From NCBI GenBank assembly GCA_009693635.1, contig SHWW01000013.1:1-33551 (forward strand): DNA of 33,551 nucleotides. Direction: 5' to 3'. Positions within the stretch are counted from its first letter, which is position 1. Every line of letters starts with the position of its first letter. This stretch comes from Flavobacteriaceae bacterium. GTDB lineage: Bacteria > Bacteroidota > Bacteroidia > Flavobacteriales > Flavobacteriaceae. The notes under the pieces were generated by a model that was given only the letters and a program-made list of their open reading frames with translations, was not told the origin of the DNA and did not search any database. Below, one piece after another: positions 1 through 8,253 of this stretch. A program made the position numbers and the translations under genes.

Positions 1-372
1 TGCATCTTCATAGTTTTCTGGAAGACCAAATAACTCATTGATGCTATTGTATTCCTCTAAAACTGCCATTGTTTCGGCAACTCCTTCACGAACAATTTCG
101 ATTACGGTTTTCGAATCATCAAGAATTGGTTCTTGCTCTAAGTAACCAACAGTGTAACCAGGTTGAAAAACCACATCTCCTTGATAATTTTTATCAGCAC
201 CCGAAATAATTCTCAAAAGAGATGATTTTCCTGAACCGTTAAGTCCAAGAATACCAATTTTTGCTCCATAAAAGAAACTCAAATAAATATTTTTTAATAC
301 TGGTTTGTCTGCTCCTTGATAGGTTTTACTCAATTTCTGCATTGAGAAAATTACTTTTTTATCGTCTGCCAT
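1..372 (-). CDS. ettA: EttA-type ABC-F ATPase, N-terminal part (cut by window edge)
   Basis: The first 124 codons of an ABC-F ATPase; the rest lies before the window. The ATG at 372 gives a protein opening MADDKKVIFSMQKLSKTY. Walker A is visible as GLNGSGKSS at residues 43-51, preceded by the segment SFFYGAKIGIL that is typical of EttA. EttA-type proteins are soluble, bind the ribosomal E site and gate the first steps of elongation according to ATP/ADP ratio; that role is family knowledge. There is no membrane segment in the visible part, which fits ABC-F rather than a transporter. Other ABC-F paralogues (Uup, YbiT) are possible, but the N-terminal wording fits EttA best. Confidence 0.85.
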   Translation of the reverse strand, partial: MADDKKVIFSMQKLSKTYQGADKPVLKNIYLSFFYGAKIGILGLNGSGKSSLLRIISGADKNYQGDVVFQPGYTVGYLEQEPILDDSKTVIEIVREGVAETMAVLEEYNSINELFGLPENYEDA

Positions 373-447
373 TGTATTTTTTATTTTTTAATTTTTTTTT
401 TTTAAATATTGAAATTGCCATTGCTATTAAAATTTGAATTTATAATT

Positions 448-630
448 TTATAGTCTTCCTTTCAATGCGCTAAAAACCCACGCATTAGCAAGAAAACCGA
501 CCCCTACAGCCACAAATCCCCAACCTGAAATTTCACTATATCGAAAAGCGCCGAGACCTATTAGTAATAATCCCATAAGTATCATAATCAATGTTGCCCA
601 TCCTAAAACCGTGTTTTTGTTCATTCCCAT
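448..630 (-). CDS. Small CAL67264-type membrane protein
   Basis: A peptide of about 60 residues starting MGMNKNTVLGW, with two hydrophobic helices (LIMILMGLLLIGLGAF and GFVAVGVGFLANAWVF) and a basic tail KGRL. It resembles the short flavobacterial family named CAL67264 membrane protein, whose function is unknown. The frame stays open upstream to 714, adding a 28-residue extension, but the conserved part begins at 630 or 624, so I use 630. It lies between holA and the ABC-F gene on the same strand, 95 bases after holA. Confidence 0.7.
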   Translation of the reverse strand: MGMNKNTVLGWATLIMILMGLLLIGLGAFRYSEISGWGFVAVGVGFLANAWVFSALKGRL

Positions 631-725
631 AACTGAAGTTTGTAAATTTAGAGTTGTAAATATCGTTAAAAATAGTGTTTGTTTCAAATGAAAATTGAAT
701 TCCTTCAAAACCAATACTTGAAATT

Positions 726-1730
726 TTAAATGAAAATTCCAACTAACATTTCCTTTAATAAATCGTGTTGTGGCATTGCATTGGCTCCTACTCCTTTACT
801 TTTAACGTCGATATCTCTCAAAAGTGCTACAATTTGGCTCACTTTTTTCATTGGATAATTTTTCAAAGCAACATCATAATCTTTAAGAAAAAAGGGATTA
901 ACCTTTAAAACTGCTGCAACATTTTTTGGATTTTTATCTTTCAATCCGTGGTATTGTAATATTTGTATAAAAAAGCTAAAAATCAAACCTGTAGTCATTA
1001 CCATTGGATGGTCTTTCGGATTGTCTGAAAAATACTGTGCAATTTTATACGATTTCAATTGGTTTCGTTCACCAATCGCTTTTCGCAATTCAAAAATATT
1101 AAAATCCTTGCTGAAGCCAATGTTTTCCTCAATATCCTTTGCAGAAATTGTACTTCCGGCAGGTAAAATAATTTGTAGTTTTTCGAGTTCGTTGTTTATT
1201 TTCCCCAAATCTGTACCCAAAAATTCCACTAACATCGCATTTGCTTTTGGTTCAATAGAAAATTTCTTAGTCTGTAAAACCCTAGTAATCCATTGACCAA
1301 CTTGATTTTCATAAAGTTTTTTACTTTCAAAAACAACACCTGCTTTGTCAAAAAGCTTACTTACTTTTTTGCGTTTGTCTAAGATTTTATATTTATAACA
1401 AATAACCAAAACAGTTGAAGGCATCGGACTTAAAGCATAACTTTCAAATTTATCAATTGTTTTCACCAATTCTTGTGCTTCTTTAACAATCAAAACTTGA
1501 CGTTCTGCCATAATTGGATAGCGTTTTGCAGCAGAAATAATATCTTCAACAGAAACGTCACGACCATAAAGAACGGTCTGATTGAAACTTTTCTCCTCTT
1601 CGGAAAGCATATTTTCTTCAATATAATCTGATAATTTATCAATGTAATATGGTTCCTCACCCATCAAAAAATAAATAGGTTTTATATTTCCAGCTTTAAT
1701 ATCGTTAACAATTTTTAAAACTTCATCCAT
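726..1730 (-). CDS. holA: DNA polymerase III subunit delta
   Basis: A 334-residue protein, the usual length for HolA. The delta subunit is part of the clamp loader and opens the beta sliding clamp during replication. The start MDEVLKIVNDIKAG followed by PIYFLMGEEPYYID (residues 18-31) is the typical N-terminus of bacterial delta. The region around residues 190-215 (SAKDIEENIGFSKDFNIFEL) is the characteristic delta middle domain, and the C-terminal helical collar follows. The ATG at 1730 lies divergently from the HsdR-N-like gene with a 92-base gap. Recognised by overall sequence pattern; confidence is high. Confidence 0.92.
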   Translation of the reverse strand: MDEVLKIVNDIKAGNIKPIYFLMGEEPYYIDKLSDYIEENMLSEEEKSFNQTVLYGRDVSVEDIISAAKRYPIMAERQVLIVKEAQELVKTIDKFESYALSPMPSTVLVICYKYKILDKRKKVSKLFDKAGVVFESKKLYENQVGQWITRVLQTKKFSIEPKANAMLVEFLGTDLGKINNELEKLQIILPAGSTISAKDIEENIGFSKDFNIFELRKAIGERNQLKSYKIAQYFSDNPKDHPMVMTTGLIFSFFIQILQYHGLKDKNPKNVAAVLKVNPFFLKDYDVALKNYPMKKVSQIVALLRDIDVKSKGVGANAMPQHDLLKEMLVGIFI

Positions 1731-1750
1731 TGATTTATGTTTAATATTTA

Positions 1751-1804
1751 AAGTTTAAAGTTTTTTAGAATCGTTTGAAACATAAAACCTTAAACTTTAA
1801 ACTT
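1751..1804. repeat. Inverted repeat in divergent holA/HsdR-N-like promoter region
   Basis: The arms aagtttaaagt (1751-1761) and actttaaactt (1794-1804) are perfect 11-bp inverted copies separated by 32 bases. They lie between the divergent holA and HsdR-N-like starts. The arms are pure A/T/G/C filler of a type common in this genome (a similar tttaaactttaaa lies before trpB), so a regulatory role is only a possibility. Confidence 0.4.
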
Positions 1805-1810
1805 ATTTTA

Positions 1811-1818
1811 TACTTTTG
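1811..1818 (+). promoter_or_regulatory. Flavobacterial -7 box for the HsdR-N-like gene
   Basis: TACTTTTG matches the TAnnTTTG consensus and lies four bases before the ATG at 1823. This argues for the 1823 start over the in-frame codon at 1775, which lies upstream of the box. No good TTG box at -33 is seen. Confidence 0.5.
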
Positions 1819-1822
1819 CTTT

Positions 1823-2284
1823 ATGAAGCAACTCCAGTTTCCATCTTATTCATTCCGATTCAAAAATAGTGAAAATAAAGTAGCTATTTTCGATGAAATC
1901 AGGAAAAAATTTATAGTTATTACTCCCGAAGAATGGGTTCGTCAGCACGTAGTTCAGTTTTTGCTTCAAGATAAAAAATATCCAAAGTCACATATAAATG
2001 TAGAAAAACTATTGAAAATCAATGATTTAAATAAAAGATATGATGTAGTAGTTTACAATCCTGACGGTAGTATTTTTATTTTAGTGGAATGTAAAGCCCC
2101 AGAAATTAAAATATCGCAAAACACATTCGACCAAATTGCTCGTTATAATATGACTTTGAATGCAGAATATTTGATGGTAACTAACGGACTTAATCATTAC
2201 TTTTGCAAAATGGATTATGAAAAAGAGAAATATGATTTTCTGCCTGAATTACCTGAATATCAATCTTTAAATTCAATGAAATAA
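1823..2284 (+). CDS. Standalone HsdR N-terminal (HSDR_N_2-type) nuclease-fold protein
   Basis: A 153-residue protein starting MKQLQFPSYSFRF. It resembles only the N-terminal domain of type I restriction subunit R. A PD-(D/E)xK-like signature is visible: D74 in the strand KRYDVVVYN, then E89-C-K91 in FILVECKAP, followed by a helix with QIARYN. Canonical HsdR is about 1,000 residues and has helicase motifs; here there are none, and no hsdM or hsdS is nearby. Homologues next to holA occur in other Bacteroidota to my knowledge. The start at 1823 is chosen because a -7 box sits directly before it. The substrate is unknown. The stop codon directly abuts the GTG of the glycosyltransferase, so they are probably cotranscribed. 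Confidence 0.8.
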   Translation: MKQLQFPSYSFRFKNSENKVAIFDEIRKKFIVITPEEWVRQHVVQFLLQDKKYPKSHINVEKLLKINDLNKRYDVVVYNPDGSIFILVECKAPEIKISQNTFDQIARYNMTLNAEYLMVTNGLNHYFCKMDYEKEKYDFLPELPEYQSLNSMK

Positions 2285-3283
2285 GTGAAAATTGCCGTTG
2301 TCATACTCAATTGGAATGGAGTGAAATTGTTGGAACAATTTCTACCTTCTGTTGTCCAATATTCATCTGAAGCTATTTTATTTGTTGCTGATAATGGTTC
2401 AACTGATGATTCTATTTCGTTTGTTAAAACAAATTTTCCTACGGTTGAAATAATAAAAAATGAATATAATTTTGGATTTGCACAAGGCTATAATGAAGCT
2501 TTAAAAAATGTTGATGCCGATATTTTTGCCCTTGTAAATTCTGATGTTGAAGTTACCGAAAATTGGTTGCAACCCATTATCGAAACCTTTAGAAACGAAC
2601 CAAAAACAGCAATTATTCAACCCAAAATATTGGATTACAAACGCAAGGAATATTTCGAATATGCTGGTGCCGGTGGCGGTTTCATAGATAAATATGGTTA
2701 TCCTTTTTGCCGTGGACGTATTTTTGAAACTTTAGAAAAAGACAATGGACAATACAACGATACTTGCGAAATTTTTTGGGCTTCTGGTGCTTGTTTTTTT
2801 ATTAGGAGGTCCGTTTATAAAGAATTAAACGGCTTTGATGCCGATTTTTTTGCCCATCAAGAAGAAATTGATTTGTGCTGGCGGGCATTTAATAACAACC
2901 ACATTATTAAATACACTGGAAATTCGACTGTTTATCATGTTGGCGGAGCAACAATAAAAGTAGAAAATCCTAAAAAAACATTCTTAAATTTTAGAAATTC
3001 CTTATTAATGTTAACAAAAAATCTGCCTAAAGAATCCTTATTTCAAGTCATTTTCATTAGAATGCTATTAGACGGTATTGCAGGTATCCGATTTTTATTT
3101 CAAGGGAAATTCTCGCATTTTGCGGCAATATTAAAAGCTCATTTTTACTTTTATCATCTCCTTTTAATAAATTATAAAAAACACGATAAAACGCAATTTA
3201 AAAAATACTACAAACTAAAAAGTATCGTTTATAGTTATTATATCAAACGTAGCATCGTTTTTGAAAAGCTATTTCAACAATAG
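2285..3283 (+). CDS. Glycosyltransferase family 2 protein
   Basis: A 332-residue GT-A-fold glycosyltransferase, probably moving a sugar from a nucleotide donor to a cell-surface glycan at the inner face of the membrane. Visible signatures: VVILNWNG at residues 5-12, DNGSTDD at 36-42, the NSDVE segment at 85-89 in the place of the metal-binding DxD, and HQEEIDLCWR at 191-200 containing the acidic catalytic-base region. The subfamily resembles WbbL-like rhamnosyltransferases, but the sugar cannot be read from the sequence. The start is a GTG immediately after the stop of the preceding gene, which implies translational coupling. Confidence 0.88.
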   Translation: MKIAVVILNWNGVKLLEQFLPSVVQYSSEAILFVADNGSTDDSISFVKTNFPTVEIIKNEYNFGFAQGYNEALKNVDADIFALVNSDVEVTENWLQPIIETFRNEPKTAIIQPKILDYKRKEYFEYAGAGGGFIDKYGYPFCRGRIFETLEKDNGQYNDTCEIFWASGACFFIRRSVYKELNGFDADFFAHQEEIDLCWRAFNNNHIIKYTGNSTVYHVGGATIKVENPKKTFLNFRNSLLMLTKNLPKESLFQVIFIRMLLDGIAGIRFLFQGKFSHFAAILKAHFYFYHLLLINYKKHDKTQFKKYYKLKSIVYSYYIKRSIVFEKLFQQ

Positions 3284-3336
3284 TTAAAATATTAATTTTT
3301 AAACAATTTATTTCCTTAAATTTACAAAAAAAACTT

Positions 3337-4167
3337 ATGAAAAAAATCATTTTAGCAGTTTCATTAATTGCTTTATTAGCAACTTCTTGCGGCACTAAGA
3401 AAAAAATTGCTGCATTAGAATCAAAAAATAAAGAAATTCAAGATTTATTAAACTCTTGTACGGTAAAATTAAACATGTGCTTGACTGAAAAAGAAGCAAA
3501 TGCAAGTCAAATTGAATTTCTTAAGAAAAATAATTCCGAATTGCTTATTAACATGGGAAATATGACAACTTTGTCAACAAAAGGAGCTCAAAATATTGAA
3601 AAAGCATTGGAAAACATCAAGGAAAAAGATTTGAAAATTACAAGAATGCAAGATGCTTTGACTAAAAAAGATAGTATGACATTAGCATTGGTTACCAGTA
3701 TAAAAAGTTCAGTTGGAATATCTGATCCAGACATTGAAGTAAATGTTGAAAAAGGAGTTGTTTTTATATCAATTGCTGATAAATTACTTTTCAAAAGTGG
3801 TAGTTACTTAGTTAGCGATCGTGCTAAAGAAGTTCTGGCGAAAGTGGCAAAAATTATTAATGAAAAACCAACATTTGAATGTATGGTTGAAGGCCATACT
3901 GATAATGTACCATTCATTGGGAACAATATCTTACTTGACAATTGGGATTTGAGTGCCAAAAGATCTACCGCAATTGTTCGTGTATTAACTAATGATTTGA
4001 AAGTGAATCCAAAACAATTAATTGCAGCTGGTCGTGGAGAATTTATTCCTTTAGTAGAAAATAATTCTGTTGCAAACCGAGCAATCAATAGAAGAACTCG
4101 AATCGTTATCCTTCCTAAAATCGATGAGTTTTATGAAATGATTGAAAAGGAAATGAAAAAAAAATAG
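3337..4167 (+). CDS. OmpA family lipoprotein with coiled-coil stalk
   Basis: A 276-residue outer-membrane lipoprotein that probably tethers the envelope to peptidoglycan. The signal peptide ends in the lipobox ATSC, with the lipidated cysteine at residue 18. Residues 22-115 are charged and heptad-like (KKKIAALESKNKEIQDLL), suggesting a coiled-coil stalk. The C-terminal OmpA domain spans about 130-265: HTDN at 187-190, NWDLSAKR at 202-209 and NRRTRI at 251-256 are the peptidoglycan-binding signature. A TAAATTTA box 13 bases upstream suggests its own promoter, and a strong hairpin follows the stop, so it is probably monocistronic. Confidence 0.9.
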   Translation: MKKIILAVSLIALLATSCGTKKKIAALESKNKEIQDLLNSCTVKLNMCLTEKEANASQIEFLKKNNSELLINMGNMTTLSTKGAQNIEKALENIKEKDLKITRMQDALTKKDSMTLALVTSIKSSVGISDPDIEVNVEKGVVFISIADKLLFKSGSYLVSDRAKEVLAKVAKIINEKPTFECMVEGHTDNVPFIGNNILLDNWDLSAKRSTAIVRVLTNDLKVNPKQLIAAGRGEFIPLVENNSVANRAINRRTRIVILPKIDEFYEMIEKEMKKK

Positions 4168-4187
4168 TATTCAGTTTGATTATAAAT

Positions 4188-4223
4188 AAAAAAACGTTTT
4201 GAAAAATCAAGACGTTTTTTTTT
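4188..4223. terminator. Terminator after the OmpA-like lipoprotein gene
   Basis: A 15-bp stem with one G-U pair: left arm 4188-4202 (aaaaaaacgttttga), loop aaaa, right arm from 4207 (tcaagacg followed by nine T). The A-run and T-run on opposite sides could let it work in both directions, also ending the minus-strand transcript from the YciO-like gene. Confidence 0.8.
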
Positions 4224-4319
4224 ATAATGATTCCAAAAAAAATAACTTTTTACAACTTGATTTTAGTTTATTTAAGCTAATCGAAACTGATTACTATTTT
4301 ATTAGACAAGTAATATTAC

Positions 4320-4940
4320 TTAAAGTACCTCCAAACTTCCTTTTCCTTCTCTAATTACTACAGGTTCAAATCCTGATAAATCAATAATAGTTGAACCCAT
4401 ATTATCGCCATAACCTCCATCAATTACTGCATCAACAAGGTTTTGCCATTTTTCAAAAATCAATTCTGGATCAGTGGAATATTCTAAAACAGTATCTTCA
4501 TCATGGATAGATGTGGAAACAATTGGATTTCCCAATTGGCGGACAATTTCTAAGGCAATCGCATTATCAGGAACCCGAATTCCAACGGTAGTTTTCTTTT
4601 TGAATTCTTTTGGTAAATTATTATTTCCAGGTAAAATAAAAGTATAAGGTCCTGGCAAAGCTCTTTTTAAAATTTTAAACGTTGCAGTATCAATTTGTTT
4701 CACATAATCTGAAATGTGACTCAAATCGTAACAAACAAAAGAGAAATTAGCTTTTTCCAACTTCACACCTTTAATTTTAGCAATGCGTTCTAGCGCTTTT
4801 GTATTCGTAATATCGCAACCCAAACCATAAACTGTATCTGTTGGATAAATCACCAAACCTCCATTTTTTAAAACCTCAACCACTTTATTAATAGCAACTT
4901 CATTTGGGTTATTTTCGTATATTTTTATGAATTGTGTCAT
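4320..4940 (-). CDS. YrdC-domain protein, YciO-like (threonylcarbamoyl-AMP synthase family)
   Basis: A 206-residue single-domain YrdC/Sua5 protein. The nucleotide/threonine pocket motif IYPTDTVYGLGC is at residues 31-42. Over its full length it parallels E. coli YciO (also 206 residues): MTQF-type start, GGLVIYPTD, RVPDN, STS, GGY and VVIREG in the same order. Members that are true TsaC/Sua5 enzymes make threonylcarbamoyl-AMP for tRNA t6A37; YciO is a paralogue whose main role is less clear, so I do not assign tsaC. It begins 20 bases after the stop of the UvrD-like helicase gene, so the two are probably one operon. Confidence 0.85.
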   Translation of the reverse strand: MTQFIKIYENNPNEVAINKVVEVLKNGGLVIYPTDTVYGLGCDITNTKALERIAKIKGVKLEKANFSFVCYDLSHISDYVKQIDTATFKILKRALPGPYTFILPGNNNLPKEFKKKTTVGIRVPDNAIALEIVRQLGNPIVSTSIHDEDTVLEYSTDPELIFEKWQNLVDAVIDGGYGDNMGSTIIDLSGFEPVVIREGKGSLEVL

Positions 4941-4960
4941 TTGTTTTATATTTTAAGCAT

Positions 4961-7285
4961 TTATCCTATTACGTCTAATTTTGCAAAACGCAGTAATAAT
5001 TTTTTAATTCCTCCAACTTCAAATTTAATCTCTGCTTTTTTATCTGCTCCAACTCCTTCTAAATTAATTACTTCGCCTTTTCCAAAACGCTCGTGCATTA
5101 CAACATTTCCAATGGTTAATTTGTTGTCAAATAAATTGGCTGCACCCGAAGTAGCATTTGAATTCATTGGCTTTAAATTCCTAACAGTTGCTTGTTGCTC
5201 ATCACCATATTGCTTTGGTGGCGTCCCTCCTATTGGCTTAGCCAAACGCAATTTTGATTTATCTACATCACCAAAAATATCGCTGTCAATCATTGGTTTG
5301 TACCTGTAATTATTTTCTTCGGGCGTTAAATATTCCAAATATTGACCGTCAATTTCTTCAATAAAACGGGAAGGTTCACTATCAGTTAATTTCCCCCAGC
5401 GGTAACGAGATTGCGCATACGTCAAATACGCTTGATGTTCAGCTCGCGTTAATGCAACGTAAAACAGGCGACGTTCTTCCTCCAATTCGCTTCGAGTACT
5501 CATACTCATCGCACTTGGAAACAAATCTTCTTCCATTCCAACAACGAAAACTGTTGGAAATTCCAACCCTTTTGCTAAGTGAATGGTCATCAATGCCACA
5601 CGATCGTCATCGCCAGTATCTTTATCTAAATCGGTAGCCAAAGCAATATCTTCCATAAATTCGGCTAAGGCACCACGAGCACCATCAATTTCTTTTTGCC
5701 CTTCGGTAAAATCTTTCATACCGTTCAACAATTCTTCGATATTTTCAATTTTGGCAACACCTTCGGGAGTTCCGTCTTTTTTCAATTCCTGAACCAATCC
5801 TGTTTTTTTAGAAACGTGATCGGCAATATAAAAAGCATCTTGATTTTCATTAATTACCTGAAAACTTTGAATCATTGTCACAAAATCAGTGAGTTTTTGT
5901 TTCGTTCCTAAATTCAGTTTCAAGTCAATTTTATCAATATTTTGCATTACTTCAAATATCGATTTTTTGTAATGATTAGCTGCAATTGTAAGTTTTTCAA
6001 CCGTTGTATCTCCAATTCCACGAGCAGGATAATTGATTACCCGGATTAATGCTTCCTCATCTTTTGGATTGATAATTAAGCGTAAATAACACAAAACATC
6101 CTTTATTTCTTTCCTTTGATAAAAAGACAAACCTCCGTAAATTCGGTAGGGTATATCTCTTTTTCGAAGCGCATCTTCCATTGCACGGGATTGCGCATTG
6201 GTGCGATACAAAATAGCAAATTGACCATTCATCATTTGGTTTTGCATTTTTTGCTCCCAAATAGTACTAGCAACAAATCGGCCTTCTTCACCATCAGTCA
6301 AACTACGATGCACTTTTATTTTTGCACCAAAATCGTTGGCAGTCCAAACAATCTTATCTAATTTGGTTTTGTTTTTATCAATAATTGAATTCGCTGCTTC
6401 AACAATATTTTTTGTAGAACGATAATTTTGTTCCAATCGGTAGGTTTTTACGCCTTCATAGTCCTTTTGAAAATTCAGAATGTTATTGATATTTGCACCC
6501 CGAAAACCATAAATACTTTGCGCATCATCACCAACCACACAAATATTTTGAAATTTGTCGGATAAAGCACGAACAATTAAATATTGAGAATGATTGGTAT
6601 CTTGGTACTCATCGACCAAAATATATCGAAATCTGTTTTGATATTTGGATAAAACTTCAGGGAATCGATTCAGTAATTCATTGGTTTTTAATAATAAATC
6701 ATCAAAATCCATTGCTCCTGCTTTGAAACAGCGTTCTACATAATTTTGATAAATTTCACCCAAACGAGGTTTTTTAGACATCGCATCTTGTTCTTGTAAT
6801 TCAGGATTATTGAAATACGCTTTTACTGTAATCAAACTATTTTTATACGATGAAATCCTGCTTAAAACCTGTTTTGGTTTGTAAATATCTCTGTCCAATT
6901 GCATTTCCTTAATAACAGACGAAATCAAACGCACAGAATCTTGCGTATCATAAATAGTGAAATTAGATGGATAACCCAATTTATCAGCTTCCGAGCGAAG
7001 AATTCTTGCAAAAACGGAGTGGAAAGTTCCCATCCATAGGTTTTTTGCTTCGTTGGATCCTACAATATCCGAGATTCTTTTTTTCATCTCCCGAGCCGCT
7101 TTGTTCGTGAAAGTCAATGCCAAAATACTAAAAGAATCAACCCCCAAACTCATCAAATAGGCAATTCTAATAGTTAAAACCCTAGTTTTTCCTGAGCCTG
7201 CACCTGCAATAATTATCATTGGCCCGTCCTTTTGGAGAACTGGTTTTTGCTGTGCTTCGTTAAGTTGGCTAATGTATTTTTGCAT
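4961..7285 (-). CDS. UvrD/PcrA-type superfamily 1 DNA helicase
   Basis: A 774-residue 3'-5' SF1A helicase for repair and for clearing proteins from DNA. Motifs in order: Q-motif region LNEAQQKPV at 8-16, Walker A GAGSGKT at 28-34, Ia TFTNKAAREM at 58-67, Walker B DEYQDTN at 225-231, motif III GDDAQSIYGFRGA at 252-264, motif IV QNYRS at 286-290, and near the C-terminus IHLAKGLEFPTVFVVG and RRLFYVALTRA (motifs V and VI). The last about 60 residues include VMHERFGKGEVI, the Tudor-like RNA-polymerase-binding tail seen in PcrA/UvrD. A -7 box lies 22 bases upstream. No N-terminal additions or frameshifts. Confidence 0.93.
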   Translation of the reverse strand: MQKYISQLNEAQQKPVLQKDGPMIIIAGAGSGKTRVLTIRIAYLMSLGVDSFSILALTFTNKAAREMKKRISDIVGSNEAKNLWMGTFHSVFARILRSEADKLGYPSNFTIYDTQDSVRLISSVIKEMQLDRDIYKPKQVLSRISSYKNSLITVKAYFNNPELQEQDAMSKKPRLGEIYQNYVERCFKAGAMDFDDLLLKTNELLNRFPEVLSKYQNRFRYILVDEYQDTNHSQYLIVRALSDKFQNICVVGDDAQSIYGFRGANINNILNFQKDYEGVKTYRLEQNYRSTKNIVEAANSIIDKNKTKLDKIVWTANDFGAKIKVHRSLTDGEEGRFVASTIWEQKMQNQMMNGQFAILYRTNAQSRAMEDALRKRDIPYRIYGGLSFYQRKEIKDVLCYLRLIINPKDEEALIRVINYPARGIGDTTVEKLTIAANHYKKSIFEVMQNIDKIDLKLNLGTKQKLTDFVTMIQSFQVINENQDAFYIADHVSKKTGLVQELKKDGTPEGVAKIENIEELLNGMKDFTEGQKEIDGARGALAEFMEDIALATDLDKDTGDDDRVALMTIHLAKGLEFPTVFVVGMEEDLFPSAMSMSTRSELEEERRLFYVALTRAEHQAYLTYAQSRYRWGKLTDSEPSRFIEEIDGQYLEYLTPEENNYRYKPMIDSDIFGDVDKSKLRLAKPIGGTPPKQYGDEQQATVRNLKPMNSNATSGAANLFDNKLTIGNVVMHERFGKGEVINLEGVGADKKAEIKFEVGGIKKLLLRFAKLDVIG

Positions 7286-7307
7286 TTTTTATTTTCAATA
7301 TTGAATA

Positions 7308-7315
7308 CAAAAATA
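7308..7315 (-). promoter_or_regulatory. -7 box for the helicase gene
   Basis: On the minus strand TATTTTTG matches TAnnTTTG, 22 bases before the helicase ATG. No convincing -33 TTG is visible. Confidence 0.45.
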
Positions 7316-7386
7316 AGAATTTAGAATGAAGAATTTGGTATGAAAACAAACTATAAATTAGAAGTTATACAATTTTGTTAGCAGTC

Positions 7387-8157
7387 TTATTTTCCAATAA
7401 AAACATCATATCCAAATCGAATTAATGTGCCAATTACAATAACCAAAAAGAAAATTCTAATGAACTTATTTCCTTTATTAATTGCTAATTTTGCTCCTAA
7501 AAAAGCCCCAATTGCATTGCAAAAAGCCATTGGAAGTGCTATCAACCAGATGATTTTTCCTTTGATAATGAACAAACAAATCGAACCAAAATTAGTGGCC
7601 AAGTTTACCATTTTTGCATTGGCGGAAGCCTGAAGAAAATCAAAACCAAATAAAGTTACAAATGCTAAAACCAAGAAACTCCCTGTTCCAGGACCAATAA
7701 AACCATCATAAAATCCAATAAAAAAAGAAATCAAAACCGCGTAAAAAATTTGCTGTTTCGAAGAATGTGATTTATCGGAATGTTGTCCAAAATTTTTCTT
7801 TACATAAGTATAAATAACTAATATCGACAAAACGACAAGTAGTAACGGTTTCATAAAATCATTGCTCATATAAATCAATAAAGTAGAACCTAAAAAAGCG
7901 GAAGGAACTGACAAAACCATCATTATTATAAGCAATTTCCAATTCAATTCTATCTTCTTTAAATATTGAAATGCAGCAAAAAAAGTACCGCTAAACGAAG
8001 GTATTTTTAGTGTTCCAATGATTGTTGAAACCGGTAGATTTGGCAGTAAAATTAAACCCATTGGTGTTTGAATTAATCCCCCACCACCAACAATTGCATC
8101 TACAAAACCAGCTAAAAAAGCGGCGATACATAATAATATTAAAATTGAAATGTCCAT
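7387..8157 (-). CDS. TSUP (TauE/SafE) family permease
   Basis: A 256-residue polytopic inner-membrane protein with about eight hydrophobic segments. The family exports sulfite, sulfonates or sulfoacetate in characterised members. Both family half-repeats show their glycine signature: GFVDAIVGGGG near residues 17-27 and GFYDGFIGPGTG near 147-158. A hydrophilic loop rich in H and K (QHSDKSHSSKQQ, about 124-135) separates the halves. The substrate cannot be inferred; no sulfur-metabolism genes are adjacent. A TACATTTG box lies 16 bases upstream of the ATG, and the neighbour at 8254 is divergent. Confidence 0.9.
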   Translation of the reverse strand: MDISILILLCIAAFLAGFVDAIVGGGGLIQTPMGLILLPNLPVSTIIGTLKIPSFSGTFFAAFQYLKKIELNWKLLIIMMVLSVPSAFLGSTLLIYMSNDFMKPLLLVVLSILVIYTYVKKNFGQHSDKSHSSKQQIFYAVLISFFIGFYDGFIGPGTGSFLVLAFVTLFGFDFLQASANAKMVNLATNFGSICLFIIKGKIIWLIALPMAFCNAIGAFLGAKLAINKGNKFIRIFFLVIVIGTLIRFGYDVFIGK

Positions 8158-8173
8158 TTTTTGAAAATTTTAT

Positions 8174-8181
8174 CAAATGTA
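8174..8181 (-). promoter_or_regulatory. -7 box for the TSUP permease gene
   Basis: TACATTTG on the minus strand, 16 bases before the start codon at 8157. Match to TAnnTTTG; no clear -33 TTG. Confidence 0.5.
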
Positions 8182-8207
8182 AGCTTTAAGTTTATTTGTT
8201 TATTCGT

Positions 8208-8215
8208 TAAATTTG
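8208..8215 (+). promoter_or_regulatory. -7 box for the gene at 8254
   Basis: TAAATTTG on the plus strand, 38 bases before the ATG. It forms a divergent pair with the box at 8174-8181. Confidence 0.4.
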
Positions 8216-8253
8216 TTTTTTGATTCTTAAACAAACACAATTTATATTAAAAA

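Noticed and set aside
1823..2284. A type I restriction-modification system
   Set aside because: Only an HsdR-N-like domain is present; there is no helicase part and no methylase or specificity gene within the window.
4932..5309. A 125-codon plus-strand frame opposite the helicase C-terminus
   Set aside because: The helicase reading is continuous and conserved here; the opposite frame has no recognisable domain.
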